64,000 bases of DNA from Sphingobium chlorophenolicum (GTDB taxonomy: Bacteria > Pseudomonadota > Alphaproteobacteria > Sphingomonadales > Sphingomonadaceae), in assembly GCF_000722875.1 (NCBI RefSeq), contig NZ_JFHR01000017.1, positions 1 to 64,000 on the forward strand. Reading direction: 5' to 3'. Made by a program: the position numbers and the translations under genes. Below the pieces are notes generated by a model, which had not been told where the DNA came from, did no database searches, and was given only the letters and a program-made list of their open reading frames with translations. This document shows, piece after piece, positions 38,843 through 47,677 of the stretch (position 1 is its first letter; each line of letters opens with the position of its first letter).

Positions 38843-39619
38843 ATGTCCGACAATCTCTTTTCCCTGCAAGGGCGCAAGGCGTTGGTCGTGGGCTGCGACA
38901 GCGGCATAGGGCTGGCCTGCGCCCGTGCCATCGCCGCGGCGGGCGCGAGTCTGGTGATGTCGGGACTGGACAGCGAAAGGGGGGAGGCGCTGGCGCGGGA
39001 GATCGCTTCGGACAGCGGCCGATCCGTCCATTATCGCGCCGTCGACGTTCGCGAAGAGAAAAGCGTCGAAACGCTCGTGGCGGCGGCGGCGGAAATGATG
39101 GGCGGGCTGGACATTGCGATGAACAATGCGGGCATTCCCGGCCCGGCCGCCGCCATCCAGGATCTAAAGGCCGCCGATTTCGACAATCTGTTCGCGATCA
39201 ACGTGCGGGGGGCATGGCTGGGCATGAAATATCAGGTTCCGGCCATGCTGGCGGCGGGGCAGGGCGGTTCCATCGTCAACCTCGCCTCTACCGCCGCCTT
39301 GTCGGGGCTTGCCTTTGTCAGCGCCTATTCCGCCAGCAAACATGCGGTCGCCGGGCTGACCAAATCCGCCGCCATCGAACTTGCCCCCCACAATATCCGG
39401 GTGAACGCGATCGCGCCGGGGCCGGTCCAGACCGGCCTGCTGCACAATATGCGGGCCAATCGCAGCCAGGTCGGCCATGCGCCGCCCGCATCCGTGCCGA
39501 TGGGCCGCGTCGCCCAGCCGGAGGAGATGGCGGGAACGGTCGTCTGGCTGGCCTCGCAGGCGTCATCCTTCGTCACCGGATCGATCATATCCGTCGACGG
39601 CGGCGTGATCGCGGCCTGA
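38843..39619 (+). CDS. Short-chain dehydrogenase/reductase
   Basis: A 258-residue SDR with VVGCDSGIGLACARAIAAAG near residues 14-33 (NAD-binding), NNAGIPG near 94, and the catalytic YSASK near 159. The ATG at 38843 follows AGAGGA; longer in-frame starts at 38834 and 38753 would include operator site B. It opens a plus-strand operon with an MFS carrier, esterase and two amidohydrolases. It probably oxidises a secondary alcohol of the imported substrate. Confidence 0.88.
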   Translation: MSDNLFSLQGRKALVVGCDSGIGLACARAIAAAGASLVMSGLDSERGEALAREIASDSGRSVHYRAVDVREEKSVETLVAAAAEMMGGLDIAMNNAGIPGPAAAIQDLKAADFDNLFAINVRGAWLGMKYQVPAMLAAGQGGSIVNLASTAALSGLAFVSAYSASKHAVAGLTKSAAIELAPHNIRVNAIAPGPVQTGLLHNMRANRSQVGHAPPASVPMGRVAQPEEMAGTVVWLASQASSFVTGSIISVDGGVIAA

Positions 39620-39690
39620 TCGGAAAAGCACATGCGCCACACAGATGGCGGAAAGACGGAGGAGATGGAGATGGCGGCGGAGGCAAGGAG

Positions 39691-41064
39691 ATGAGCGGCG
39701 GAGCCCCTATCGATGCGGTGCGCACCGGGTCCGGCGCGGAGGCGGCGGTGGGCGCGGCGCTCGACGGCATTACCTCGGCCCGGCTCAGGATTGTCCCGCC
39801 GCTGCTGCTGGGCTTCATCATGCTGTTCGATTCCTGGGACAGCATCGCCATCGCCTATGTCATGCCGTCCCTGACCCGCGAATGGCATCTGACGCCGGTG
39901 GCCGCGGGCAGCCTGATCTCCGCGGGCTATGCCGGGCAGTTCGTCGGCGCGATCCTGCTGGGTTCGCTGGCCGAACGGTTCGGCCGGATGCCGGTGTTTC
40001 TGGCCTCGGTCGTCTGGATGGGATTGCTGGCGATCTTCTGCGCGCTGACGCCCGATTACGGGACGCTGTTCGCCCTGCGCGTGGTCCAGGGCGTGGCGAT
40101 CGGCGGCGCGCTGCCGGTATCGATCACCTATATCAACGAAATCGCGCCTTCCGCCACGCGGGGCCGCTACTTCGGCATATTCCAGTTCATCACCATGGCC
40201 GGTTACGCGGCGGCCTCCTTTTCCAGCACGGTCGTCATCCCTTATCTGGGATGGCGCTGGCTGTTCGCCTTCGGGGCGACGCCCCTGTTGCTGCTGCCGG
40301 TGGTGGTGATGCTGCTGCCGGAATCGCCGCGCTGGCTGGTCCGCAGCGGTCGCGCGGCGGACGCGGCGCGGGCGCTCCGCAAATTCGGCGATCCCACCGC
40401 CGAACCGCAGGCGTTCCACGCCGCCGGGTCGACAGCCGGACCCGCGCCGCGCCTGCCAGCGACCGTCCTCTTCTCCCCCGAATTCCGGCGGCGCACGACG
40501 GTCGTCATGCTGCTCTGGTTCTTCACATCCTTTGCCAGCTTCGGGCTGACGACCTGGCTGCCGTCCATCTATGTGTCGGTCTTCCATATTCCGGTGGCGA
40601 CGGCGCTGCGCTATTCGGCGACGGCCAGCCTGCTGTTCCTCGTCCTGGCCCCGACCATCGCGCTGGTGATCGACAGCGTCGGCCGCCGTCCGCTGGCGAT
40701 AGGCGGATCGCTGATCGCCACCTGCGCGTTGCTGACGCTGGGCTTCACCCTGCCGAAGGATGTGATGATCCTGGTGCCATTGGTGATTGCGGGTCAGCTT
40801 TCGATCTTCACCGGCTCCATCGTCCTGTGGCCCTATACGGCGGAAACCTACCCCACCCATGTCCGGGCGGTCGCGCTGGGCCTCAGCAGTTCGCTGGCGC
40901 GGGGGGCGTCCACGCTGACGCCCGTCGTCGTGGGCGCGATCCTGGCGAGCGGGGCTTCGGTCGCCATCGTCTTCGGCATATTCGGCCTGTGCGCCGCCGG
41001 GGCACTGATCCTGTGGGTGACGGCCACCAAGGAAACCGCCCGGATGCGGCTGGACGCGATCTGA
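39691..41064 (+). CDS. MFS transporter, aromatic acid:H+ symporter (AAHS) type
   Basis: A 457-residue, 12-helix carrier. GFIMLFDSWDSIAIAYVMPSL in helix 1 has the acidic residues typical of the AAHS family, and GSLAERFGRMPVF and VVQGVAIGGALPVSITYINEI follow. It is close in sequence to the carrier at 45573, sharing most of helix 1 and the first loop, which points to duplication. ATG at 39691 with GGAGG 7 bases upstream. Its stop overlaps the esterase start. It presumably imports the pathway's acid substrate. Confidence 0.9.
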   Translation: MSGGAPIDAVRTGSGAEAAVGAALDGITSARLRIVPPLLLGFIMLFDSWDSIAIAYVMPSLTREWHLTPVAAGSLISAGYAGQFVGAILLGSLAERFGRMPVFLASVVWMGLLAIFCALTPDYGTLFALRVVQGVAIGGALPVSITYINEIAPSATRGRYFGIFQFITMAGYAAASFSSTVVIPYLGWRWLFAFGATPLLLLPVVVMLLPESPRWLVRSGRAADAARALRKFGDPTAEPQAFHAAGSTAGPAPRLPATVLFSPEFRRRTTVVMLLWFFTSFASFGLTTWLPSIYVSVFHIPVATALRYSATASLLFLVLAPTIALVIDSVGRRPLAIGGSLIATCALLTLGFTLPKDVMILVPLVIAGQLSIFTGSIVLWPYTAETYPTHVRAVALGLSSSLARGASTLTPVVVGAILASGASVAIVFGIFGLCAAGALILWVTATKETARMRLDAI

Positions 41065-41996
41065 TGCTGGATGCCGACGCGCGCGCCGTGCTCGACCTCA
41101 TGGAAGCGAGCGGCAGGCCGCCGCTCCACACGCTGAGCGTCGAAGAAGCGCGGGCGGCCGTCCGCGCCTCGCTGGACGCGTTGGGCAAGCCGCCCCCGCC
41201 GGTCGGGGAACAGGATATTTTCGCGGACGGTCCGCTGGGCGCCGTCCCCCTCAAATTATACCGCCCCTTGCATGCGCCGGAGGATGTTCCGCTGCCGGTC
41301 ATGGTCTATTTCCACGGCGGCGGCTGGATGACCGGGGATCTCGCCTATGGCGCATGGTTCTGCGCCTCGCTGGCGGATCGGGCCGGGATCGCGGTGGTTT
41401 CGGTGGATTACAGGCTGGCCCCCGAATATCCCTTTCCCGCCGGGCTGGAGGATTGCGTGGCCGCACTCCGTCATGTCCGTCGCGAGGCTCCGGCACTGGC
41501 CATTGACGGGACGCGCATCGCCGTCGGCGGAGATTCCGCTGGCGGCAATCTCGCCGCCGCGTGCGCGCTATGGGCGCGGGACGAAGGGCTACCGCTCAGC
41601 GCGCAGATATTGCTCTATCCGGTGACCGATCTGATGGAGGAGCATGAATCCTATCGCCGCAATGCCGACGGATTCGGCCTGACGGCGGATGCGATGCGAT
41701 GGTTCCGCGACGCCTACCGGAACGGGGCCGATGCCGCCGACTGGCGCCTGTCGCCGCTGCGCGCCCGGCGGCTGAAGGGCGTTGCGCCCGCGCTGGTGCT
41801 GACCTGCGGCTTCGACCCCCTGTGCGCGGAGGGCGACGCCTATGCGGACCGGCTGGCGGGCGCGGGCGTACCGGTGAACCGCATCCGCTATACCGACCAG
41901 ATACACGGCTTCGTCCTGTGGGCGAAAAGGGTGCGCGCCGCCGATCAGGCCCTGTCGCAAATAGCGGAGGAATTGCGCGGCAGGCTGTTCGCCTGA
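41064..41996 (+). CDS. Alpha/beta hydrolase (HSL-family esterase)
   Basis: A 310-residue esterase of the hormone-sensitive-lipase family: oxyanion hole HGGGW at residues 84-88, nucleophile Ser158 in GGDSAGG, Asp in CGFDPLCAEG near 257, and His in DQIHGFVLW near 287. The start ATG overlaps the MFS stop (TGATG). It probably hydrolyses an ester taken up by the neighbouring carrier. Confidence 0.9.
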   Translation: MLDADARAVLDLMEASGRPPLHTLSVEEARAAVRASLDALGKPPPPVGEQDIFADGPLGAVPLKLYRPLHAPEDVPLPVMVYFHGGGWMTGDLAYGAWFCASLADRAGIAVVSVDYRLAPEYPFPAGLEDCVAALRHVRREAPALAIDGTRIAVGGDSAGGNLAAACALWARDEGLPLSAQILLYPVTDLMEEHESYRRNADGFGLTADAMRWFRDAYRNGADAADWRLSPLRARRLKGVAPALVLTCGFDPLCAEGDAYADRLAGAGVPVNRIRYTDQIHGFVLWAKRVRAADQALSQIAEELRGRLFA

Positions 41997-42017
41997 ACCA
42001 GCGGGAGGATGATGAAC

Positions 42018-42932
42018 ATGGCAAAGGACCAGATTTTCGACACCCACGCCCATCTGATCGCGGATGACGACGTCGCCTATCCGCCGTCGCCCATGCGCGG
42101 CACGACCCATGTGACGCGGATGACCTATACGGCCACCGCCGAATGGCTGATCGGCCAGATGGACCGCAATGGCGTCGGCAAGGCGTGCATCGTGCAGCGC
42201 GGCCATGTCTATGGCTATGACAACAGCTACATCATCGATTCGGGCAGGAAATATCCCGACCGCTTCGTGCCGGTGGTCATATTGGACGCGCAGGATCCGG
42301 AAACGCCCGCCAGATATCGCGACATGGTGCTGAACCAGGGCGTGCGCGGCTTGCGCCTCGCCCAGACGCATTTCGAATATTACGACACCGCGTGGATGAA
42401 TTCGCCCATGGCCATGGAATGCTGGCGGACGGTGGCCGATCTGGGGACGCCGGTGGCGATCATCTTCTTCCGCAGGCATTTATCCTGGGGCCTGCCGGCG
42501 CTGAAGTTCATCGCGGAATCCTTGCCGTCGCTGCGGATCATCGTCGATCATATCGGCACGCCGCACACCCTCTCCAACCCCGAAAAGGCGCGCTATGTCG
42601 AGGCGGGGCTGGACAGTTCGATGCCGCCGCCGCCGGATTTCGGCATTGCCGAGACCATCTCCATCTTCGAAAAACTGCCCAATGTCAGCTTCAAGTTCAC
42701 GGAGATCAACATGGAACGGCTGGCCGACCAGAAGGCGGAACCCGCCGCCTTCATCCGGCGGCTTGCGGATGCCTTCGGCGCGGACAGGTTGATGTGGGGT
42801 TCCGATCTGGGGCAAAGCGAATGGCCCTATGAGGAAAAGGCGGCATGGGCGCGACGGGCGGCGGGCGAACTCAGTCCCGACGAACGGCGCGCCTTCCTCT
42901 ACGAGACGGCGGAGAGGCTGTATGAACGCTGA
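42018..42932 (+). CDS. Amidohydrolase family protein (2-pyrone-dicarboxylate lactonase/ACMSD-like)
   Basis: A 304-residue TIM-barrel metal hydrolase. His10 and His12 in FDTHAHLI, a His in IVDHIGTPH near 181, and Asp in GSDLGQSEW near 259 form the metal site of the amidohydrolase_2 group, which holds lactonases and decarboxylases of ring-cleavage products. GGGAGG lies 9 bases before the ATG at 42018; in-frame ATGs at 42009 and 42012 are too close to it. Overlaps the next amidohydrolase gene by 11 bp. Confidence 0.86.
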   Translation: MAKDQIFDTHAHLIADDDVAYPPSPMRGTTHVTRMTYTATAEWLIGQMDRNGVGKACIVQRGHVYGYDNSYIIDSGRKYPDRFVPVVILDAQDPETPARYRDMVLNQGVRGLRLAQTHFEYYDTAWMNSPMAMECWRTVADLGTPVAIIFFRRHLSWGLPALKFIAESLPSLRIIVDHIGTPHTLSNPEKARYVEAGLDSSMPPPPDFGIAETISIFEKLPNVSFKFTEINMERLADQKAEPAAFIRRLADAFGADRLMWGSDLGQSEWPYEEKAAWARRAAGELSPDERRAFLYETAERLYER

Positions 42933-43716
42933 GCTTCGGGTCGACACGCACGCCCATATCTGGGGGGAGGCCATGCCCTTCTGGAGCAAGGCCTGGAACC
43001 GGCCGGCCTACCCCTATACGGTCGAAACCTATCTCGAAACGCTGGACGCCAGCGGCGTGGAGTGCGCGGTGATCGCGGCGGCCAGCCTGTTCGGCACCTA
43101 TAATGACTATGTGATCCGCGCCTTGCGCCAGCATAAGCGCCTGCGCGGAACCGTGATCGTCGATCCGGAGATCGGCCTGTATGAGCTGGAAGCGATGCGA
43201 CGCGACGGCGTGGTCGGCGTCCGCCTGCAACTCTTCCACACCGACCTGCCGGACTTCGCCGATGACGGCCATAATCGCCTGTTCCATCGGCTTCGCGACC
43301 TCGACATGCATGTCCACGTCAATATCGAAGCGCATCGTCTTGCCGCCGTGCTGGAGGGCCTGCGACCTAGCGGGGTCAAGGTGGTGATCGACCATTTCGG
43401 CTGGCCGGACGCGGAAAAGGGGGTGGACTGCCCCGGCTTCCAGGCGGCGGTCGACGCCTGTCGCGACGGGCGGGCCTGGGTGAAGCTGTCCGGCGGTTTC
43501 CGGCGGCCCGATCAGGACATACCCCGCCTGTTCGCGCAGGCCTATGTCGAACGCGTCGGCACTGACAGGCTCTTCTGGGGCAGCGACGCGCCCTTCGTGG
43601 GCATGGAGGGCAAGGTGACGCACCGGGAGACGTTGGACCAGCTCAGCTATTGGCTGCCCGATCCGGAGATGCGCGCCGCTATCCACCGCAATGCCCATGA
43701 TTTCTACTTCGCCTGA
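42922..43716 (+). CDS. Amidohydrolase family protein (COG3618-like)
   Basis: A 264-residue TIM-barrel hydrolase related to the preceding gene product: VDTHAHIWGE gives His10 and His12, KVVIDHFGWPD gives the third His near 155, and FWGSDAPFVG the Asp near 215. GGAGAGG precedes the ATG at 42922. Tandem, overlapping coding suggests that the two enzymes act on successive intermediates, or form a complex. COG3618 members hydrolyse lactones such as 2-pyrone-4,6-dicarboxylate and sugar lactones. Confidence 0.86.
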   Translation: MNAELRVDTHAHIWGEAMPFWSKAWNRPAYPYTVETYLETLDASGVECAVIAAASLFGTYNDYVIRALRQHKRLRGTVIVDPEIGLYELEAMRRDGVVGVRLQLFHTDLPDFADDGHNRLFHRLRDLDMHVHVNIEAHRLAAVLEGLRPSGVKVVIDHFGWPDAEKGVDCPGFQAAVDACRDGRAWVKLSGGFRRPDQDIPRLFAQAYVERVGTDRLFWGSDAPFVGMEGKVTHRETLDQLSYWLPDPEMRAAIHRNAHDFYFA

Positions 43717-44159
43717 GCCGGGCGCGACGAAGGGAGTTTGAAAACGCCATTTGCCCGCGCCACCGTACCGTCGGCGCCCATCAGCACGCCGTCGCAAAAG
43801 GCGAGGGAACGGGTGACGCGCAACAGGCGAACGCGGGATTCCAGCCAGTCGCCGGGCAGGGCGCCGCGCATGAAGTCGATGGTCAGCGATATGGTGGGCG
43901 CATGGGGCACCGCGCAGCCCGCCTGCACGTTCAGCCCAAGGGAGACGTCCAGGATCGCCGAAAGCCAGCCGCCATGGGCATGGCCGGAATAGCTGCAATT
44001 ATGCGAAGAAACCCGGAACCCCAGGCGGACGGCTTCCTCTGCGGTGGGTTCGAAGGGGTCCGCGATGTAGAAGGGGCCGTTGAGATGATGGAAGGGGTCG
44101 ATGTCGGCGCCTTCCTTGACGCGCCAGCCGGGCGGGGCGGATAATTGCGGCGGGTTCAT
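43704..44159 (-). CDS. PaaI-like hotdog-fold thioesterase
   Basis: A 151-residue hotdog protein. CSYSGHAHGGWLSAILDVSLG near residue 56 resembles the PaaI/acyl-CoA thioesterase signature with the catalytic acid in the central helix, and ISLTIDFMRGALPGDWLESRV is the following strand pair. It overlaps the end of the convergent amidohydrolase gene by 13 bp and diverges from the BKACE gene across operator C. It probably releases CoA from a pathway intermediate. Confidence 0.82.
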   Translation of the reverse strand: MNPPQLSAPPGWRVKEGADIDPFHHLNGPFYIADPFEPTAEEAVRLGFRVSSHNCSYSGHAHGGWLSAILDVSLGLNVQAGCAVPHAPTISLTIDFMRGALPGDWLESRVRLLRVTRSLAFCDGVLMGADGTVARANGVFKLPSSRPAQAK

Positions 44160-44193
44160 GACTTTTCTCCGTTATGGCTTGCTGCGGCGATGT

Positions 44194-44205
44194 GATACCG
44201 GTACC
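44194..44205. promoter_or_regulatory. LacI-type operator, site C
   Basis: GATACCGGTACC in the context TGTGATACCGGTACCAAT. It is almost centred between divergent starts: 34 bp from the thioesterase ATG and 37 bp from the BKACE ATG. One site could repress both genes. Confidence 0.75.
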
Positions 44206-44242
44206 AATTTCTTAGGGACAGGATGATGGAAAGGCAAATGCC

Positions 44243-45169
44243 ATGAAGAAGAGCAAGGTCATCATAAGCTGCGCGCTGACGGGGAGCATGCATACGCCCG
44301 CCATGTCGCCATTCCTGCCGATCACGCCGGAAAAGATCGCGGAGGAGGGGATAGCGGCGCACCGGGCGGGCGCGGCCATATTGCACCTGCACGCCCGCGA
44401 TCCAGGCAATGGCCGCCCGACCCCCTCGGCCGAAGTCTTCATGCAGTTCCTGCCGCAGCTTCATGCGGAGACGGACGCGGTGATCAACATCAGCACGGGC
44501 GGCGGGCCGGGCATGACGCTGGAGGAAAGGCTGCGCGCGGCGGTGCAGGTCAGCCCCGAACTCTGCTCGCTCAACATGGGCTGCATGAACATCAACCTGT
44601 CGGACCTGGCGGGCCGGTATGACTTCAAACATGATTGGGAAAAACCCTTTCTGGAGGCCACGGAAGATCTGGTGGCCAAGAACACGTTCCGCGACATCCG
44701 CCATATCATAGAGACGTTGGGACCGGGCGGCACCCGGTTCGAGATGGAATGTTATGAGATCGGCCATCTCCACAATATCGCCTATTTCGCTGACAAGGGG
44801 CTGTTGAAGCCGCCCTTCCTGATCCAGTCGGTGCTGGGCGTGACCGGCGGCATGAGCGCGGACGCCGACAGCGTCTTCTTCATGCGCCAGACCGCCGACC
44901 GGCTGTTCGGCAATGATTATATCTGGTCGCTTTTCGGCGCGGGACGGCACCAGATGGGCGCGTGCACCATGGGGGCGCTGATGGGTTCCAGCGTGCGGGT
45001 TGGGCTGGAGGACAGCCTGTTCATCTCCAGGGGGCAGCTTGCCCACAGCAATGCCGATCAGGTGCTGAAGATCCGCCGCATCCTGGACGAGCTGGGCCTG
45101 GAGGTCGCGACTGCCGACGAAGCCCGGCAGATGCTGGCTCTGAAGGGGCGTGAGAACATCAACCTCTGA
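44243..45169 (+). CDS. Beta-keto acid cleavage enzyme (BKACE, DUF849)
   Basis: A 308-residue Zn-dependent TIM barrel. BKACE enzymes use acetyl-CoA to cleave a beta-keto acid into acetoacetate and a new acyl-CoA. Metal ligands are His48 and His50 in ILHLHARDP; INISTGGGPGM near 80, FEMECYEIGHL near 172, and VRVGLEDSLFISRGQLAHSNADQV near 250 are family blocks. The beta-keto acid specificity cannot be read. Its partner on the other strand is a thioesterase, which fits CoA-ester chemistry. Confidence 0.9.
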   Translation: MKKSKVIISCALTGSMHTPAMSPFLPITPEKIAEEGIAAHRAGAAILHLHARDPGNGRPTPSAEVFMQFLPQLHAETDAVINISTGGGPGMTLEERLRAAVQVSPELCSLNMGCMNINLSDLAGRYDFKHDWEKPFLEATEDLVAKNTFRDIRHIIETLGPGGTRFEMECYEIGHLHNIAYFADKGLLKPPFLIQSVLGVTGGMSADADSVFFMRQTADRLFGNDYIWSLFGAGRHQMGACTMGALMGSSVRVGLEDSLFISRGQLAHSNADQVLKIRRILDELGLEVATADEARQMLALKGRENINL

Positions 45170-45199
45170 ACGCCTGATCGGCTCCCGAATCAAAGACCC

Positions 45200-45287
45200 G
45201 TCATGCTGAACTTGTTTCAGCATCCATTTCTCCCCACGCGCCTTGGCTTGTGGGGCACGATGGACGCAGAAACAAGTTCAGCATGAC
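45200..45287. repeat. REP-like palindrome
   Basis: GTCATGCTGAACTTGTTTC at 45200-45218 and its exact reverse complement at 45269-45287 flank a GC-rich centre. The 19 bp arms are perfect. The first 43 bases are repeated exactly at 47221-47263 without the right arm. It sits just after the BKACE stop codon and may also serve as a transcription terminator. Confidence 0.85.
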
Positions 45288-45308
45288 GAAGGCGATAAAG
45301 GCGCTGTC

Positions 45309-45576
45309 CTAGGCCGTAAACTCATAAATGGCGCGTTCGAGGTTTGAGGCAAAAAGGCCCAGCACAAGAAGAGAGGGCGCAGGAATATGTCGATATTTCG
45401 AGCCCTCTTGACGCCGGGATGGGCCTTTTTGGTCAAATCCGCAGGACGTCAAAATGGCTTCCATCTCGAACCGAAATGCGCTTGCAAAGGTGTCCAACCT
45501 TCGCGGCGCGCATTTCGGCCCGATATGTTCGCCATTTTGGCGCCTCGAACGCGCCATTTATGAGTTTACGGCCTAG
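45309..45576. mobile_element. MITE-like element with 34 bp perfect terminal inverted repeats
   Basis: A 268 bp non-coding element. The left end 45309-45342 starts CTAGGCCGTAAACTC and is repeated as an exact 34 bp reverse complement at 45543-45576. A TA (or CTAG) is present at each end and is probably the target duplication, as for IS630/Tc1- or some IS5-type transposons. An inner inverted repeat AAAAAGGCCCA/TGGGCCTTTTT is also present. No transposase is encoded, so it is a non-autonomous derivative. The right end includes the stop codon of the adjacent MFS gene. Confidence 0.82.
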
Positions 45577-46949
45577 ATCGTCTCCAGCTTTCGCCGCGCC
45601 GTTTCGGTCGTGGCGAATATCCAGAGCAACGCCGCCCCGAAGGCAAAGGCCGCGAAGGCGCTGTAGACCAGCGAAATCGCCGCCCCGGTGCTCAATATCA
45701 CCCCCACGAACAGCGGCGTCAGCATCGACGCCGCCCGCGCCATGGAACTGGAAACGCCCATGCCCACCGCGCGCAGATGGGTGGGGAAGCTTTCCGCCGT
45801 ATAGGGCCATTGGATGAAGGAGCTGAGCGCGCTGCCCAGCGTGCCGATCACCACCAGCGCCACCAGCGCCCCGGTGTCGAAGCGGAAGAGGGCGAGCGAC
45901 AGCAGCGCCATCCCTGCCGCGATGCAGCCGCCGATGGCATAGGGCCGCCGCCCGACCCGGTCCATGGTCGCGCCGATGAACGGCGTGGCGATCAGGAACA
46001 ATATCGGCGTCGCCGCAGCATAGCGCAGCGCGTCGGCCAGCGGGATATTATAGACCGTGACGAAGATAGACGGCGCCCAGGTGGTGAGCCCGAAATTGGT
46101 GAAGGCGACCGTGAACCAGATGCTCATCAGGATGACGGTCGATGCGCGCTGCCGGGGCGCGAACAGGGCGGAGATGGGAATCCTGGCCGGTCCCTGAAGG
46201 CTGGGCGCGGCGGGGCGCAAGTCGGCGTCGGTCAGATCGATCCTGCCGCCCAATTTGGCGAGCGCGCCCGGCACCTGTGCAGCGCGGCCGGTGCGCGCCA
46301 GCCAGCGCGGCGATTCCGGCAGCATCAGCATCACGACCGGCAGCAGCAGCAGCGGAATGCCGCCCAGCCCGATCAGCCATCGCCACCCCAGCATGGGTAT
46401 GACGACGGTGCTGGAAAGGGAGGCGGCGGCATAGCCGCTCATGCACAGCCACTGGAAGATCATGAAATAACGGCCGCGAGTCATCGTCGGCGCCAGTTCG
46501 TTGATATAGGTGATCGAAACCGGCAGCGCGCCGCCGATCGCCAGCCCCTGAACGAAGCGGATCGCCAGCAGCGCCTCCGGCCCCGGCGCGACGGTGCAGG
46601 CCAGCGCCAGCGTCGCCATGACCGCGACGGACGCGACGAACACCGGCATCCGCCCGAACCGTTCGGCCAGCGATCCGAGCGCGATGGCGCCCATGAACTG
46701 GCCGATATATCCCGAAGAGATCAGCGCGCCCATCATCGCGGGATGCAGGCCCCATTCGCGGGAGAGTGATGGCATGACATAAGCGATGGCGATGCTGTCC
46801 CAGGAATCGAACAGCATGATGAAACCCATCAGCAAGGGTGCCAATATGCCCACCCGAAAGGTGCGGAGATTGTCGAGCGTGTCCCCCACGCGCAGTTCCA
46901 AAGGACTGGCGGCCGTCCTGTCGGCCTGAGCAGCGGTCAGGCTGTCCAT
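45573..46949 (-). CDS. MFS transporter, aromatic acid:H+ symporter type (paralogue)
   Basis: A 458-residue, 12-helix carrier, a close paralogue of the one at 39691 (shared GFIMLFDSWDSIAIAYVMPSL in helix 1, GSLAERFGRMPVF, and IGGALPVSITYINEL). AGGAGAGGA precedes the ATG at 46949; the frame is open to 47012. The TAG stop lies within the terminal inverted repeat of the MITE-like element, at its TA end, and the protein still ends at the same point as its paralogue (ETARRKLETI against ETARMRLDAI). A degenerate LacI-type site is at 47043. Confidence 0.9.
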   Translation of the reverse strand: MDSLTAAQADRTAASPLELRVGDTLDNLRTFRVGILAPLLMGFIMLFDSWDSIAIAYVMPSLSREWGLHPAMMGALISSGYIGQFMGAIALGSLAERFGRMPVFVASVAVMATLALACTVAPGPEALLAIRFVQGLAIGGALPVSITYINELAPTMTRGRYFMIFQWLCMSGYAAASLSSTVVIPMLGWRWLIGLGGIPLLLLPVVMLMLPESPRWLARTGRAAQVPGALAKLGGRIDLTDADLRPAAPSLQGPARIPISALFAPRQRASTVILMSIWFTVAFTNFGLTTWAPSIFVTVYNIPLADALRYAAATPILFLIATPFIGATMDRVGRRPYAIGGCIAAGMALLSLALFRFDTGALVALVVIGTLGSALSSFIQWPYTAESFPTHLRAVGMGVSSSMARAASMLTPLFVGVILSTGAAISLVYSAFAAFAFGAALLWIFATTETARRKLETI

Positions 46950-47042
46950 GATGCGATCCTCTCCTGTTCCGGCCGGGCGTCCAGCGGATGCTGCGCCCTT
47001 TCTCGATGCCATTGCTTAGCTGTCCCGCAAGCAGGGCGCAAT

Positions 47043-47054
47043 GATACCGTTCCC
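47043..47054. promoter_or_regulatory. Degenerate LacI-type site D
   Basis: GATACCGTTCCC keeps the left half GATACC but has a poor right half. It lies 93 bp upstream of the MFS start at 46949. Function is doubtful, though the position upstream of an island gene fits. Confidence 0.35.
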
Positions 47055-47220
47055 AAAATAACCGCGCCGAAGCTGCATGCATGATGGAGGACAGCCTTGC
47101 GCCACGCCGCCCCTCCGGCGCTTCCCCGCCGTCAAGCTCGCCAAACAGCCCGAAAAGCGCCAATCCGACCGCAGTCCTAAATCCGCCGCCCGACCATCCA
47201 CTGAATTTCCTCGCCTTTCC

Positions 47221-47263
47221 GTCATGCTGAACTTGTTTCAGCATCCATTTCTCCCCACGCGCC
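47221..47263. repeat. Half copy of REP-like palindrome
   Basis: 43 bases identical to 45200-45242, then divergence. The right arm is missing, so no hairpin of the full kind can form. Confidence 0.8.
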
Positions 47264-47605
47264 AAGCTGGGAAGACACAAGCTGCAACCGGACCCAAGAA
47301 AATATCATTATATAACATATATTTAAATGCACTCCTCCGCCCCCGCAGCCGGAGCGCCCAAAACCATCGGCCACTCAATGCCGCGATCATGCGAGCAGCC
47401 CCAAAATCCAGCAAAAAATCTCGTGCCATGCTATGCGCATATATTATGCTGTAACGATACGTAGATATTCTCTGGCATAGTGGAGGCCATATTTCCTTGC
47501 CAAACGGGCGCCATATCGGCGCGAACGATGGCCCATGACCCCAGGCGGAACTTGCCTTCTCGGTCATTTTCGCCGTCACGCCGTTTGACACCGGCCCAAC
47601 TCTGA

Positions 47606-47617
47606 GATACCGGTAAC
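47606..47617. promoter_or_regulatory. LacI-type operator, site E
   Basis: GATACCGGTAAC in the context TGAGATACCGGTAACAAA. It lies 60 bp upstream of the TonB receptor start. TTGACA at 47585-47590 would place the -10 region at about 47608-47613, inside the operator, so bound repressor would block the polymerase. The operon behind it ends with the LacI gene itself. Confidence 0.8.
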
Positions 47618-47677
47618 AAATATTCCGCCATTGCGCTGACGTCGCCCGGCAGGAAAAATAAGAGGAGGAGGGGTGAA

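Larger units (their letters stand above)
47055..47677. other. Intergenic region upstream of TonB receptor
   Basis: A 620 bp gap with no recognisable gene. It holds a truncated REP copy (47221-47263), an AT-rich patch around 47285-47330 and 47425-47475 unlike the rest of the window, and operator site E with a possible TTGACA -35 element at 47585-47590. The AT-rich patch may be older promoter DNA or an insertion scar. Confidence 0.5.

Noticed and set aside
41867-41878. GTACCGGTGAAC inside the esterase gene as an operator
   Set aside because: It is within coding sequence, has a mismatched half-site, and is far from any start codon.
39645-41996. An apparent 783-residue fusion ending in the esterase
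   Set aside because: The first part is the MFS gene read in the wrong frame; the real esterase starts at 41064, overlapping the MFS stop.
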